64,000 bases of DNA from Scylla paramamosain (lineage: Eukaryota; Arthropoda; Malacostraca; Decapoda; Portunidae), in contig NC_087193.1 of the NCBI RefSeq assembly GCF_035594125.1, positions 282,501 through 346,500 of the forward strand. Reading direction: 5' to 3'. Shown one piece after another: positions 33,895-46,993 of the stretch. Within the stretch, counting starts at the first letter, position 1, and each line of letters opens with the position of its first letter. The notes beneath the pieces are model-generated. The model did no database searches. It was not told the origin of the DNA and was given only the letters and a program-made list of their open reading frames with translations. The translations under genes and the position numbers were made by a program.

Positions 33895-33929
<35 letters not shown>

Positions 33930-34020
33930 CAAGTAATAGTAGTAGTAATAGCAGTAGTAGTAGTAGAAGTTTTTGTATTATTATTATTATTATTGTTATC
34001 ATTATTATTATTATTATTAT

Positions 34021-34083
<63 letters not shown>

Positions 34084-34160
34084 CAGTAGTAATAGTAGTA
34101 AGAAGTAGTACAAGTAGAACTAGTAGTAGTAGTAGTAGTTAGTAGTAGTAGTAGTAGTAG
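33660..34160. repeat. (AGT)n / (ATT)n trinucleotide array
   Basis: About 500 bases are dominated by (TAG)n with a (TTA)n core at about 33975-34020 and 'tatttcttgttcctgtagta' interruptions at about 33812 and 33882. The frames give poly-Ser, poly-Tyr and poly-Thr artefacts. It ends at the start of LINE A4. Confidence 0.95.
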
Positions 34161-34499
34161 TGGTAGTAACGGAGTAGGCAGTAGACACCTGCCAGTGAGG
34201 TCTAAAGTACTGTTCAGGGGGTGCTGTGAACTTATCATTAAACCCAGCTGTGACCTCATTGAACGTTTCCCTTTGTGTCTCACAACACAAGGGGGCAGTC
34301 ATAGCCTACCCTCTAAAGACAACTCTCTTCCTCCACACAAAAGTAAAAGCACCTAATAACACATACACCCTTCACTCAAAAATTTTAAATTCACCGTGGC
34401 GACTCCTACACCAGCCTCGGTGTTCCATCTGGGGAGGGGACCATAAATGTACCCAGGTCGGACAGTCTTTCTGTCGACGACGTTGAGTGTTTTGACACC

Positions 34500-35336
34500 C
34501 CCATCAACTTTTTCTTCATTAACTTCTGCAACATTCGTGATCTAAGATCTAATATTCAATCTGTAGAACACCACCTCTCCTCTTCTAAACTCCATCTTCT
34601 TTTCCTAACTGAAACTCAGGTGTCTGAGGCAACTGACAGTAGCCCCTTTTCTGTTCCCTCCTACTTTCTCTATCCTCATTTTCGATCCAAAGCTGGATGC
34701 TGCGTTTATGTGCGCAATGACTTAACCTGCTCTCGTGGCCACGCTCTTGAATCTTCCGAGTTTTCCACCATCTGGCTACGACTACAGAGTCACTCTCAAA
34801 CTAAATTTATCTATGTTGTATACCTCTCACCTAACTCCTCTGACTATAAAAAATACTTTGACTACTTAACTTCCAAAGTGGAGCACATTCTGACCCTCTT
34901 CCCTTTTGCAGAGATCTCCATTATTGGAGACTTCAATGTTCATCACCAGCTTTGGCTTTCCTCTCCCTTCACTGACCATCCTGGTGAACTAGCCTACAAC
35001 TTTGCTATCCTCCACGACCTTGAGCAATTGGTGCAACACCCTACTCGTATTCCTGACCGTCTTGAAGATACGCCCAACATTCTTGACCTTTTCCTGACCT
35101 CTAATCCTTCTGCTTATGCTTTTACCCTTTCTTCTCCGTTGGGCTCCTCCAATCACAATCTCATATCTGTACCTTGTCCTATCGTTCTAATCCCTCCTCA
35201 GCATCCCCCTAAGCGAAGGTGCCTCTGGTGTTTTGCCTCTGCTAGTTGGGGGGACCTGAGGAGGCATTTTGCTGATTTCCTTGGAATGACTACTCCCTCT
35301 GTGTCAGAGACCCGTCTTTGTGTGCTGAGCGCATAA
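34500..35336 (+). pseudogene. LINE A APE-type endonuclease (copy A4)
   Basis: This is open from 34620 for 238 residues, and coding-like from about 34500 ([29 protein letters not shown]). Endonuclease blocks are N in the NIR block, E in [15 protein letters not shown] (about 34930), [12 protein letters not shown] (about 35085), and SSNHNLIS (about 35145), where the usual SDH is SNH. It nicks target DNA to prime reverse transcription in active copies. The Asp to Asn change and the frameshift near 35325 make this copy non-functional. Confidence 0.8.
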
Positions 35337-35913
35337 CAGAGGTGATAGTGTCTGGCATGGAGGCATACATTGCTCACTCTTTTTCTCGTCCTAAACCTTC
35401 TAAACCCTGGTTTAACACAGCTTGTTCTCGTGCTATACATGATAGAGAGGTGGCCCATAAAAAGTACTTAAGCCTTCCATCACCAGAATCTCATGCACTT
35501 TATATTTTTGCCCGGAACCATGCCAAGTCTGTTTTCCAACTAGCCAAAAACTTCTTCATTAACAGAAAGTGTCAAAACCTTTCAAGATCTAACTCCCCTC
35601 GTGACTTCTGGCATCTAGCCAAAAATATCTCCAATAACTTTGGTTCTTCTTCTTTCCCTCCTCTATTTCAACCAGATGGCACCACTGCTATCACATCTAT
35701 TTCTAAAGCTAAACTTTTCGCTCAAACCTTTGCTAAAAACTCTACCTTGGACGATTCTGGGCTTGTTCCTCCCTCTCCTCCACCCTCTAACTACTTCATG
35801 CCACCTATTTAAATTCTTTGCAATGATGTTTTTCATGCCCTCGCTGGCCTGAACCCTCGAAGGCTTACGGACCTGATGGGGTCCCTCCTATTGTTTTCCG
35901 AAACTGTGCCTCC

Positions 35914-36477
35914 GTGCTTACACCATGCCTAGTCAAACTCTTTCAGCTCTGTCTGTCAACATCTACCTTTCCTTCTTGCTGGAAGTTTGCCTACATTCAG
36001 CCTGTTCCTAAAGAGGGTGACCATTCTAATCCCTCAAACTACCGTCCTATTGCTTTAATTTCCTGCCTATCTAAAGTTTTTGAATCTATCCTCAACAGGA
36101 AGATTCTTAAACATCTATCACTTCACAACCTTCTATCTGATCGCCAGTATGGGTTCCGTCAAGACCGCTCTACTGGTGATCTTCTAGCTTTCCTTGCTGA
36201 GTCTCGGTATTCCTCTTTTAGAGATTTTGGTGAAACTTTTGCTGTTGCCTTGGACATATCAAAAGCTTTTGATAGAGTCTGGCACAAAGCTTTGATTTCC
36301 AAACTACCCTCCTACGGTTTCTATCCTTCTCTCTGTAACTTTATCTCAAGTTTCCTTTCTGACCGTTTTATTGCTGCTGTGGTAGACGGTCACTGTTCTT
36401 CTCCTAAATCTATTAACAGTGTTCCTCATAGCTCTGTCCTGTCGCCCACTCTCTTCTTATTCATTAATGATCTTTAA
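35914..36477 (+). pseudogene. LINE A reverse transcriptase fingers and palm (copy A4)
   Basis: The 187-residue piece reads [53 protein letters not shown] (motif A) and VPHSSVLSPTLFLFINDL (motif B with PQG changed to PHS). It stops at 36475-36477 just before the metal-binding motif C, which is read in another frame as 'SYAVD'. The later C-terminal domain is at 36848-37375 (LLTLYKGLIRPCMEYASHVW). Confidence 0.8.
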
Positions 36478-37463
36478 AACTAAACTTCTTGTCCTATCCA
36501 CTCCTACGCTGTTGATATCACCCTGCACTTTTCCACTTCTCTTCATAGACGTCCAACCCTTCAGGAGGTAAACATTTGAAGCAGGGAAGCCACAGAACGC
36601 TTGACTTCTGATCTTTCTAAAATTTCTGATTGGGGCAGAGCAAACTTGGGATTGTTCAATGCCTGAAAAACTCAATTCCTCCATCTATCAACTCGACATA
36701 ACCTTCCAGACAACTATCCACTCTTCTTCAATGACACTCAACTGTCCCCCTCTTCTACACTGAACATCCTCGGTCTGTCCTTCACTTATATTCTGAACTA
36801 GAAACTTCACATCTAATCTCTAGCTAAAACAGCTTCTATGAAGTTCTATGAACGCTATGGAGCGTTCTGGGAAGTCTCCGCCAGTTTTTCTCACCCCCCC
36901 CCAGCTGCTAACTCTGTACAAGGGCCTTATCCGTCCATGTATGGAGTATGCTTCACATGTATGGTGGGGTTCAACTCATACTGCTCATCTAGACAGGGTG
37001 GAATCAAAAGCTTTTCATCTCATCAACTCCTCTCCGCTAACTGACTGTCTTCAGCCTCTCTCTCACTGCCGCAATGTTGCGTCTCTAGATGTCTTCTACC
37101 GCTATTTTCATGCTAACTGCTCTTCTGATCTTGCTAACTGCATGCCTCTCCTCCTCCCGCGGCTTCGCTGCACAAGACTTTCTTCTTTCTCTCACCCCTA
37201 TTCTGTCCTCCTCTCTAACGCAAGAGTTAACCAGTATTCTCAATCATTCATCCCTTTCTCTGGTAAACTCTGGAACTCCCTCCCTGCTTCTGTATTTCCA
37301 CCTTTCTATGACTTGAATTCCTTCAAGAGGGAGGTTTCAAGACACTTAATAATCAATTTTTGTCCCCTGCTGTGACCCTTTTATGGGACTGGCATCTCGG
37401 TGGGCTTTTTTTTTTTTTTTATTTTTGTTGCCCTGGGCCAGTGTCCTTCCTACATAAAAAAAA

Positions 37464-37494
37464 GTAGTAGTAGTAGTAGTAGTAGTAGTACTAA

Positions 37495-37530
<36 letters not shown>

Positions 37531-37559
37531 TAGTAGCATTATTATTATTACTATTATTA

Positions 37560-37635
<76 letters not shown>

Positions 37636-37636
37636 T
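37464..37636. repeat. (TAG)n then (TTA)n between two LINE A copies
   Basis: The A-tail of copy A4 runs into (tag)n (37464-37540), then (tta)n (to about 37636). Copy A5 starts directly after it. Confidence 0.95.
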
Positions 37637-39560
37637 TTCACTGTTTTCTCGACCAAAACCTCCCAAACCTTTGGTTAACACAACCTGTTCTTGTACTATA
37701 CATGATAGAGAGGTGGTCCTCAAAAGGTACTTGAGTCTTCCCTCACCTGAATCTCATGTACTTTATATTACTGCCCAGAACCTTGCCAAGTCGGTTTTAC
37801 AACTAGCCAAAAACTACTTCATTAATTAAATGTGTCAAAATCTTTCAAGATCTAACTGCCCTCGTGACTTCTGGTATCTAGCCAAAAAACGTCTTCAATA
37901 ACTTTGCTTCTCCTTCTTTCCCTCCTTTATTTCAACCAGATGGCACCACTTCTTTCACGTCTATTTCTAAAGCTGAACTCTTCGCTCAAACCTTTGCTAA
38001 AAACTCTACTTTGGACGATGCGGGGATTGTTCCTCCCTCTCCTCCACCCTCTGACTACTTCACGCCACCTATTAAAATTCTTCCTCTAGGAAGAGGTTGA
38101 ATGTTGGCAAACTTCCAGCAAGAAGGAAAAGTATATATTGACAGACAGAGTTGAAAGAGTTTGAGTAGGGAAGGCATGGAGGCGCAGTTTCGGAGAACAA
38201 TATGAGGGACCGCATCAGTTCCATAAGGCTTCCCAGGGTTTAGGCCAGCGAGGGTATTGAATACATCATTACGAAGATTTTTAATAGGTGGCATGAATTA
38301 GTCAGAGAATGACAGTTCTAATCCATCAAACTACCATCCTTTAATTTCCTGCTTATCTAAAGTTTTTTAATCTATCTTCAACAGGAAGATTCTTAAACAC
38401 CTATCACTTCACAACCTTGTATCTGATCGCCAGTATGGATTGCCTTCAAGGTTCCTCTACTGGTGATCTTCTGGCTTTTCTTACTGAGTCTTGGTCATCA
38501 TTTTTTTAGAAATTTTGGTGAAACTTGCTGTTGCCTTAGACATATCGAAAGCTTTTGAGAGAATCTGGCACAAAGCTTTGATTTTCCAAACTACCCTCTT
38601 ACAGCTTCTATCCTTCTCTCTGTAACTTCATCTAAAGTTTCCTTTCTGACCGTTCTATTAATGCTTTTGGTAGACGGTGACTCTTCTTTACCTAAATCTA
38701 TTGACAGTGATGTTCCTCAGGATTCTGTCTTGTCACTCACTCTCTTTCTATTATTCATCAATGATCTTCTAAACCAAACCTCTTGCCCAATTAATTCCTA
38801 CGCTGATAATACCACCGTGCACTTTTCCGCGTCTCTTCATAGACGTCCAACCCGTCAGGAAGTAAACAGTTCATGCAAGGAAGCCACAGAACGCCTGACT
38901 TCTTATCTCTGTAAAATTTCTGAATGGGGCAGAGTAAACTTGGTATTGTTAAGTGCCTCAAAAACTCAATTCTTACATCTTTCAACTTGACACAACCTTC
39001 CAGACAACTATTCCCTCTTCTTCAATGACACTCAACTGTTCCCCTCTCCTACATTCAACACCCTCGGTCAGTCATTTTTCTTATAATCTAAACTGGAATC
39101 TTCACATCTTATCTCTAGCTAAAACAGCTAAACAGCTTCTATGATGTTAGGCCTTCTGATACGTCTCTGCCAGTTTTTCTCACCCGCCCAGCAGCTAACT
39201 GCTGGGCGTCTATGTGTGGAGTATGCTTTTCATGTCTTGCGGGGGGAAGAGGGGTGTCCACTCATACCACTCTTTTAAACAAGGTGGAATCAAAAGCTTT
39301 TCATCTCATCAACTCTTTTCCTCTGATTGTCTTTAGCCTCTCTCTCATCGCCGCAGTGTTGCATCTCTAGCTGTCTTCTGCCGCTATATTCATGCGAACT
39401 GCTCTTTTGGTTTTATCAACTGCATGCCTCCCTTCTTTCCTCGGCCTCGCTGCACAAGTCTTTATTCTTTTTCCCACCCGTTTTATGCCCACTTCTTTAA
39501 TACAAGAGTTAACCAGCATTCTTAATTATTCACCACTTTCTCTGGTAAACTGTGGAGCTC
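37637..39560 (+). mobile_element. LINE family A copy (A5) with an internal inversion
   Basis: Plus-strand LINE A sequence runs from the linker (ctcgaccaaaacctcccaaa at 37648) through 38080, then from about 38310 to 39560. Between these, 38085-38310 is the matching LINE A segment (LNPGKPYGTDAVPHIVLRNC and CWKFANIQPLPR, read on minus), inverted in place. Motif regions are FLLFINDLLNQTSCPIN and SYADNTTVHF (YADN for YADD), at about 38750-38820. It ends at 'tggagctcccgtc' where copy A6 (minus) begins. It is broken throughout. Confidence 0.85.
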
Positions 39561-39561
39561 C

Positions 39562-41541
39562 CGTCTTTTTTTTTTTTTATGTAGGAAGGATACTGGCCAA
39601 GGGCAACAAAAATCTAATAAAAAAAAATGCCCACTGAAATGCCAGTCCAATAAAAGGGTCAAAGCAGTGGTCAAAAATTGGTGGATAAGTGTCTTGAAGA
39701 GGGAGGTTTCAAGTCATAGGAAGGTGGAAATACAGAAGCAAGCAGGAAGTTCCAGAGTTTACCAGAGCAAGGGATGAATGACTGAGAATACTGGTTAACT
39801 CTTGCGTTAAAGAGGTGGACAGAATAGGGGTGAGAGAAAGAAGAAAGTCTTGTGCGGAGACGTCTCAGAACACCTAACTTCATAGAAGCTGTTTTAGCTA
39901 GAGATGATATGTGAAGTTTCTAGTTCAGATTATAAGTAAAGGACAGACCGAGGATGTTCAGTGTAGAAGATGGGGACAGTTGAGTGTCATTGAAGAAGAG
40001 GGGATAGTTGTCTAGAAGGTTGTGTCGAGTTGATAGATGGAGAAATTGAGTTTTTGAGGCATTGAACAATACCAAGTTTGCTCTGCCCCAATCAGAAATT
40101 TTAGAAAAATCAGAAGTCAGGCGTTCTGTGGCTTCCCTGCGTGATATGTTTACCTCCTGAAGGGTTGGACGTCTATGAAAAGACGTGGAAAAGTGCAGGG
40201 TGGTATCATCAGCGTAGGAGTGGATAGGACAAGAAGTTTGGTTTAGAAGATCATTAATGAATAATAAGAAGAGAGTGGGTGACAGGACAGAACCCTGAGG
40301 AACACCACTGTTAACAGATTTAGGAGAAGAATAGTGACCGTCTACCACAGCACCAATAGAACGGTCAGAAAGGAAACTTGAGATGAAGTTACAGAGAGAA
40401 GGATAGAAACCGTAGGAGGATAGTTTGGATATCAAAGCTTTGTGCCAGACTCCATCAAAGGCTTTTGATATGTTCAAGGCAACAGCAAAAGTTTCACCAA
40501 AATCTCTAAAAGAGGATGACCAAGACACAGTAAGGAAAGCCAGAAGATCACCAGTAGAGCGGCCTTGACGGAACCCATACTGGCGATCAGATAGAAGGTT
40601 GTGAAGTGATAGATGTTTAAGAATCTTCCTGTTGAGAATAGATTCAAAAACTTTAGATAAGCAGGAAATTAAAACAATAGGACGGTAGTTTGAGGGATTA
40701 GAGTGGTCACCTTTTTTAGGAACAGGTTGAATGTAGGCAAACTTCCAGCAAGAAGGAAAGGTAGATGTTGACAGACAGAGCTGAAAGAGTTTGACTAGGC
40801 AATGTGTAAGCAGGGAGGCACAGTTTCGGAGAACAATGGGAAGGACCCCATCAGGTCCATAAGCCTTCCGAAGATTTAGGCTAGCGAGGGCATGGAAAAC
40901 ATCATTGCAAAGAATTTTAATAGGTGGCATGAAGTATTCAGAGGGTGGAGGAGAGGGAGGAACAAGCTCAGAATCGTCCAAGGTAGAGTTTTTAGCAAAG
41001 GTTTGAGCAAAGAGTTCAGCTTTAGGAATAGATGTGATAGCAGTGGTGCCATCTGATTGAAGTAGAGGAGGGAAAGAAGAAGAAGCAAAGTTATTGGAGA
41101 TATTTTTGGCTAAATGCCAGAAATCACGAGGGGAGTTAGATCTTGAAAGGTTTTGACATTTTCTGTTAATGAAGGAGTTTTTGGCTAGTTGGAGAACAGA
41201 CTTGGCATGGTTCCGGGCAGAAATATAAAGTGCATGAGATTCTGGTGATGGAAGGCTTAAGTACCTTTTGTGGGCCACCTCTCTATCATGTATAGCACGA
41301 GAACAAGCTATGTTAAACCAAGGTTTAGAAGGTTTAGGACGAGAAAAAGAGTGAGGAATGTACGCCTCCATACCAGACACTATCATCTCTGTTATGCGCT
41401 CAGCACGCAAAGACGGGTCTCTGACATGGAAGCAGTAGTCATTCCAAGGAAAATCAGCAAAATACCTCCTCAGGTCCCCCCAACTAGCAGAGGTAAAACG
41501 CCAGAGGCACCTTCGCTTAGGGGGATCCTGAGGATCCTGCT
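39562..41541 (-). mobile_element. LINE family A copy (A6), long open RT frame
   Basis: The A-tail is at 39565-39578 (T-run on plus). The 5' break is at about 41541. A microinversion lies at about 39695-39712 and a roughly 260-bp deletion at about 39858 ('gtcttgtgc|ggagacgtctc'), so part of the C-terminal domain is lost. The RT core is one frame of 496 residues (41410-39920). It is joined tail-to-tail with copy A5. Confidence 0.9.
39920..41410 (-). pseudogene. LINE A reverse transcriptase, 496-residue open frame (copy A6), motif A Asp lost
   Basis: This is the longest uninterrupted protein frame in the window that is not low-complexity. Order: linker ([20 protein letters not shown] at about 28-48), pre-RT ([14 protein letters not shown], 183-196), RT fingers ([20 protein letters not shown], 221-240), motif A (VALNISKAFDGVWH, 310-323), motif B (GVPQGSVLSPTLF, 369-381), motif C (SYADDTTLHF, 398-407), thumb ([13 protein letters not shown] at the end). 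In the other copies motif A reads LDISKAFD. Here the metal-binding Asp is Asn (codon at 40472-40474, consistent with one G to A change). It should therefore be inactive despite the open frame. The first Met is not a natural start, since the endonuclease lies upstream in full copies and is missing here. Confidence 0.88.
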
Positions 41542-41559
41542 TCTTTATTTCCTTTATTG

Positions 41560-43703
<2,144 letters not shown>

Positions 43704-43764
<61 letters not shown>
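43704..43764. repeat. (GA)n microsatellite
   Basis: About 60 bases of (GA)n. Confidence 0.95.
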
Positions 43765-43767
<3 letters not shown>

Positions 43768-43888
43768 TTTAAAAAAAGCAGTCGTTTATTTTTTCATCCC
43801 TTCCCTAGATCAAACTAATTCTCCATCCAATACTCTTAATAGATCTGTTGATTCTCTATTCTCCTACCGACCTCGAGTCATCACAGTG

Positions 43889-44430
43889 GACGGTAGTTTG
43901 AGGGATTAGAACGGTCACCCTTTTTAGGAACAGGTTGAATGTAGGCAAACTTCTAGCAAGAAGGAAAGGTAGATATTGACAGAGCTGAAGGAGTTTAACT
44001 AGGCAAGGTGCAAGCACGGAGGCAAAGTTTCGAAGAACAATAGGAGGGACCGCATCAGGTCCATAAGCGTTCCGAGGGTTTAGGCCAGCGAGGGTATGGA
44101 AAACATCACTGCGAAGAATTTCAATAGGTAGCATGAAGCAGTCACATGTTGGAGGAGAGGGAGGAGCAAGGTAGAGTTTTTAGCAAAGGTTTGAACGAAG
44201 ACTTCAGCTTTAGAAATAGATGTGATAGTAGTGGTGCCATCTGGTTGAAATAAAGGAGGAAAAGAAGAAGAAGCAAAGTCATTGGGGATATTTTTGGCTA
44301 GAAGCCAGAAGTCACGGGGGAGTTAGATCTTGAAAGATTTTGACACTTTCTGTTAATGAAGGAGTTTTTGGCTAGTTAGAGAACAGACTTGGCATGGTTC
44401 CAGGCAGAAATATAAAGTGCATGAGATTCT
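43889..44430 (-). mobile_element. LINE family A fragment (A8)
   Basis: The minus strand reads the linker and RT fingers: LPIEILRSDVFHTLAGLNPR and NAYGPDAVPPIVLRNFASVL (44134 to about 43990). Short deletions are seen relative to A2 and A9 (for example at about 43978 and 44175). Both ends are truncated. Confidence 0.85.
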
Positions 44431-44463
44431 TGTTATGGATGACGATGTGAAGGTAATGGAAGG

Positions 44464-44677
<214 letters not shown>

Positions 44678-44819
44678 GTGGCAGGCCTAGTTGCCAGTTA
44701 TTGATATTTATTTACCTGCATCAGTAGGATGACCACTTGGTGACTCGTGAGGCAAAGTTGGTGTCAACAAGTGTGTTGCCCGCAAACTTTCCCAGACGGT
44801 GATGACCTCTTAACTCCAT

Positions 44820-45345
44820 AAACATAAGAACAAAAGAGCATAAGAAGGAAAGAGACTACAAGAGGCTGGATGAGGTACCCTGGACAACTGTATGAACGCA
44901 CCTGGCCTCCCTATCTATATAATCATTAAACGTTCTCTTGAAACTACCTAGCGTGTTTGCACTGATCACATAACTACTAAGTCATTTTCCCTCTGCACTG
45001 CTTCAAAGGAATCTGTCTTTTCCATAGTGTGGTATCTGAAATGCAATGTTTAGTCCAGATGTGCTCTAACTAAAGCTGGATGACCTGTACATTTCTGTTT
45101 CTTACTGTCTTTCTGGCGAATCTTGACTGGCATACTGTTCCCTTGGCCAAAGATTTGAGTTTACCTGTACTCTCAAGCCTTTTTTCACTTTTTGTCCAAC
45201 ATAGTCTGATATAATTAAGGATGTAATCTACGTATGAACTTCTACCTACTCTCAAGACCTTATATTTGTTTATGCTAGACTACGTTTGCCATTTTACTTA
45301 CCATTCATATAGCCTCTCTAGGTCATCTTGCAGCTCACTAGCATC
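44820..45345 (-). mobile_element. CR1-like LINE fragment, second subfamily
   Basis: The plus strand starts with an imperfect octamer tail (cataagaacaaaagagcata). It then reads, on minus, a C-terminal domain related to CR1-B but different in detail: LSSYVISANTLGSFKRTFND (plus 'cgttctcttgaaactaccta' at about 44931). The thumb region follows at 45255-45070 (SSYVDYILNYIRLCWTKSEK, LKSLAKGTVCQSRFARK). This indicates at least two CR1 subfamilies in the genome. 5'-truncated. Confidence 0.65.
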
Positions 45346-45360
45346 ATGGTCTGTCTAGAT

Positions 45361-45362
<2 letters not shown>

Positions 45363-45402
<40 letters not shown>
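45363..45402. repeat. (CAA)n microsatellite
   Basis: Thirteen or so CAA units. Confidence 0.95.
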
Positions 45403-45405
<3 letters not shown>

Positions 45406-45859
45406 ATAATACAAAAATTGTTAAAGGAAAATTATCCCATGAATATATTTTCCTGAAGTGAGCTTAACAGTCAGGTTAAAAAAGGATCGCTAAAAAAAAA
45501 ACAACTATGAATTAAAGGTAGCCAGCCAGGCGAAGATGGATCCCAAAGGATTTTATCAGGGATATAGGACGAAGAAGAGAAAAACAATATGTCCATTAAA
45601 TACAAGCATTTAATGGTAAGCTGGTTAGTTCCTAGGAGATTAGTAAAATTCAGAAAGAGTATTTTTTTACGTCTTCACCCAGGAAAACATGCAAGAAATG
45701 CCGAATAGTGAGCAGATGTTTAGAGCAGAAGAGAATGAGAAGCTGACATATATTTCCATAACTAAGGAGATAGTGGAACAGGAGATAGATAGGCTGAAAA
45801 CTTGAAGACACCAGGACGAGATGAAATATATTTCATAGTACTTGAGTAATGCAGAGAGG

Positions 45860-46132
45860 TGTTAGTGACTGGCCAGCCAGCTAAACACTTCACGCTAATC
45901 CTCGTGGATTCCCAACACGCTAAGCTTCCCCGTTGTGGGACCGGCAAGACTCAAAGTCAGGTCAGGTCAAGCACCTGGGAGCTGGGGGAACCCAGGAGGG
46001 AGCATTCAGTCTCGCCTTAACTCTCGTTTCGCACACCCGTGGCCGCTCGCCCTGGTATTGCTTTACACCAACAATAAACACAAGACTGTGGTCTGTGTTT
46101 GCCTCCATGTCCTTGGCGTGGAGAATAATACA
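45860..46132 (+). repeat. Left LTR of the nested element
   Basis: It starts tgttagtgactggccagcca and ends gagaataataca. It is collinear with the right LTR with about two dozen differences by eye and equal overall length, so the insertion is not recent. Both copies contain 'ccaacaataaacacaaga'-type sequence with an AATAAA polyadenylation signal near 46073. Confidence 0.85.
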
Positions 46133-46164
46133 GTTGATGACCCCGGAGTGACACCGTGGCACGC

Positions 46165-46345
46165 GATGGCGACCACATACGACATGCGTAACGTTCCCGC
46201 CTTCACGCCTGACGTGGACACGTGTTTTTCTCACCTCGAAGCGGTTTGGGATGGTGTGGCGATACGCGCTCTGGCGACGGCACCCTACCACGCAGCGTGG
46301 CAACGGGTACACGCCCCCATCCCGTGGACTACGCAGCACTAGCGG
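46165..46345 (+). pseudogene. Gag start-like fragment of the nested LTR element
   Basis: Met at 46165 begins MATTYDMRNVPAFTPDVDTC, followed by FSHLEAVWDG. Ty3/gypsy-type gags commonly begin with 'P.F.p.dp..WF..lEa.F', so this fits a gag N-terminus. The frame ends at 46342. Near 46360-46400 another frame has 'RNCRACGKAPRL', which may be the remains of a zinc-knuckle-like gag end. If so, the gag middle was deleted. Moderate to low certainty. Confidence 0.45.
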
Positions 46346-46698
46346 TGGCGCAAGAGGCGACCAGGAACTGCAGGGCCTGCGGGAAGGCCCCACGGCTTTA
46401 CGGCTTCGGTGTTGCATTCCGAACTTCCCCTCGCAGCTGTGGTGCGATGTGCCCCGTCCCGGCCGACGCCGCCCGCTCGGGCACCACCTCCTGCTCCGCC
46501 GCCGCCCGTTGGTGCGCCACCTCACGCCCGACACCGCCCGCTTGTGCACCACCTCCAGCCCCGCCCGACGCCGCCCGCTTCGACACCACCTCCCGCTGCT
46601 GCCCGCTCGTGCACCACCTGTCACGGCCCGCCGCCGCCCACTGATGCACCACCTCCTATCTCGCCCGACGCCGCCCGCTGGTGCTCGCCCCTGCCCTC

Positions 46699-46949
46699 GC
46701 CGCCTGTTCTGGACCGCCTTCGCCGCCTGCTCCGGACCGCCCTCGCCGCCTGCTCCGGACCGCCCTCGCCGCCTGCTCCGGGCCGCCCTCGCCGCCTGCT
46801 TCGGACCCCCCGCTTCCTGTTCCGAACCGTCCTCGCCGCCTGTTCCGGACCGCCCTCGCCGCCTGTTCCGGACCGCCCTCGCCGCTTGCTCCGGACCGCT
46901 CGCGCCGCCTGCTCCGGACCGCCCTCGCCACCTAGCTCGGCCCCGTGGG
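46699..46949. repeat. 23-bp GC-rich minisatellite, about ten copies
   Basis: The unit is approximately gccgcctgctccggaccgc plus cctc. Starts at 46699, 46722, 46745, 46768, 46791, about 46813, 46835, 46858, 46881, 46904 and 46927 give a period of 23 (22 twice). Because 23 is not a multiple of 3 and stops are absent, all frames on both strands stay open, with a 23-residue super-repeat. The preceding 46440-46690 is a looser GC-rich repeat of 'cgacgccgcccgct' and 'gcaccacctc' words. Confidence 0.92.
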
Positions 46950-46993
46950 TCGTCTCCCCCTTTGTTTCTCGTTTCGTGGGGGAGGGGAGGTAA

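Larger units (their letters stand above)
34165..37462 (+). mobile_element. LINE family A copy (A4), near full length
   Basis: This is the longest A copy. A 5' region (about 34165-34500, shared from 'cagcctcgg' onward with A9) precedes an APE-type endonuclease (34500-35330), the linker (35340-35812), RT (35914-36600) and the C-terminal domain (36848-37375). The 3' UTR ends cttcctacataaaaaaaa at 37447-37463. Defects are a frameshift at about 35325, a TAA after 'PPI' at 35813, damage around 35850-35870, a TAA at about 36475, stops near 36578 and 36664, and others. Motif A is intact (LDISKAFDRVWHK). The YADD position reads YAVD at about 36510. Microsatellites touch both ends. The exact 5' end is inferred. 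Confidence 0.88.

Noticed and set aside
33564..34142. Ser/Val-rich 192-codon frame and Tyr/Thr-rich frames opposite
   Set aside because: (AGT)n/(ATT)n array.
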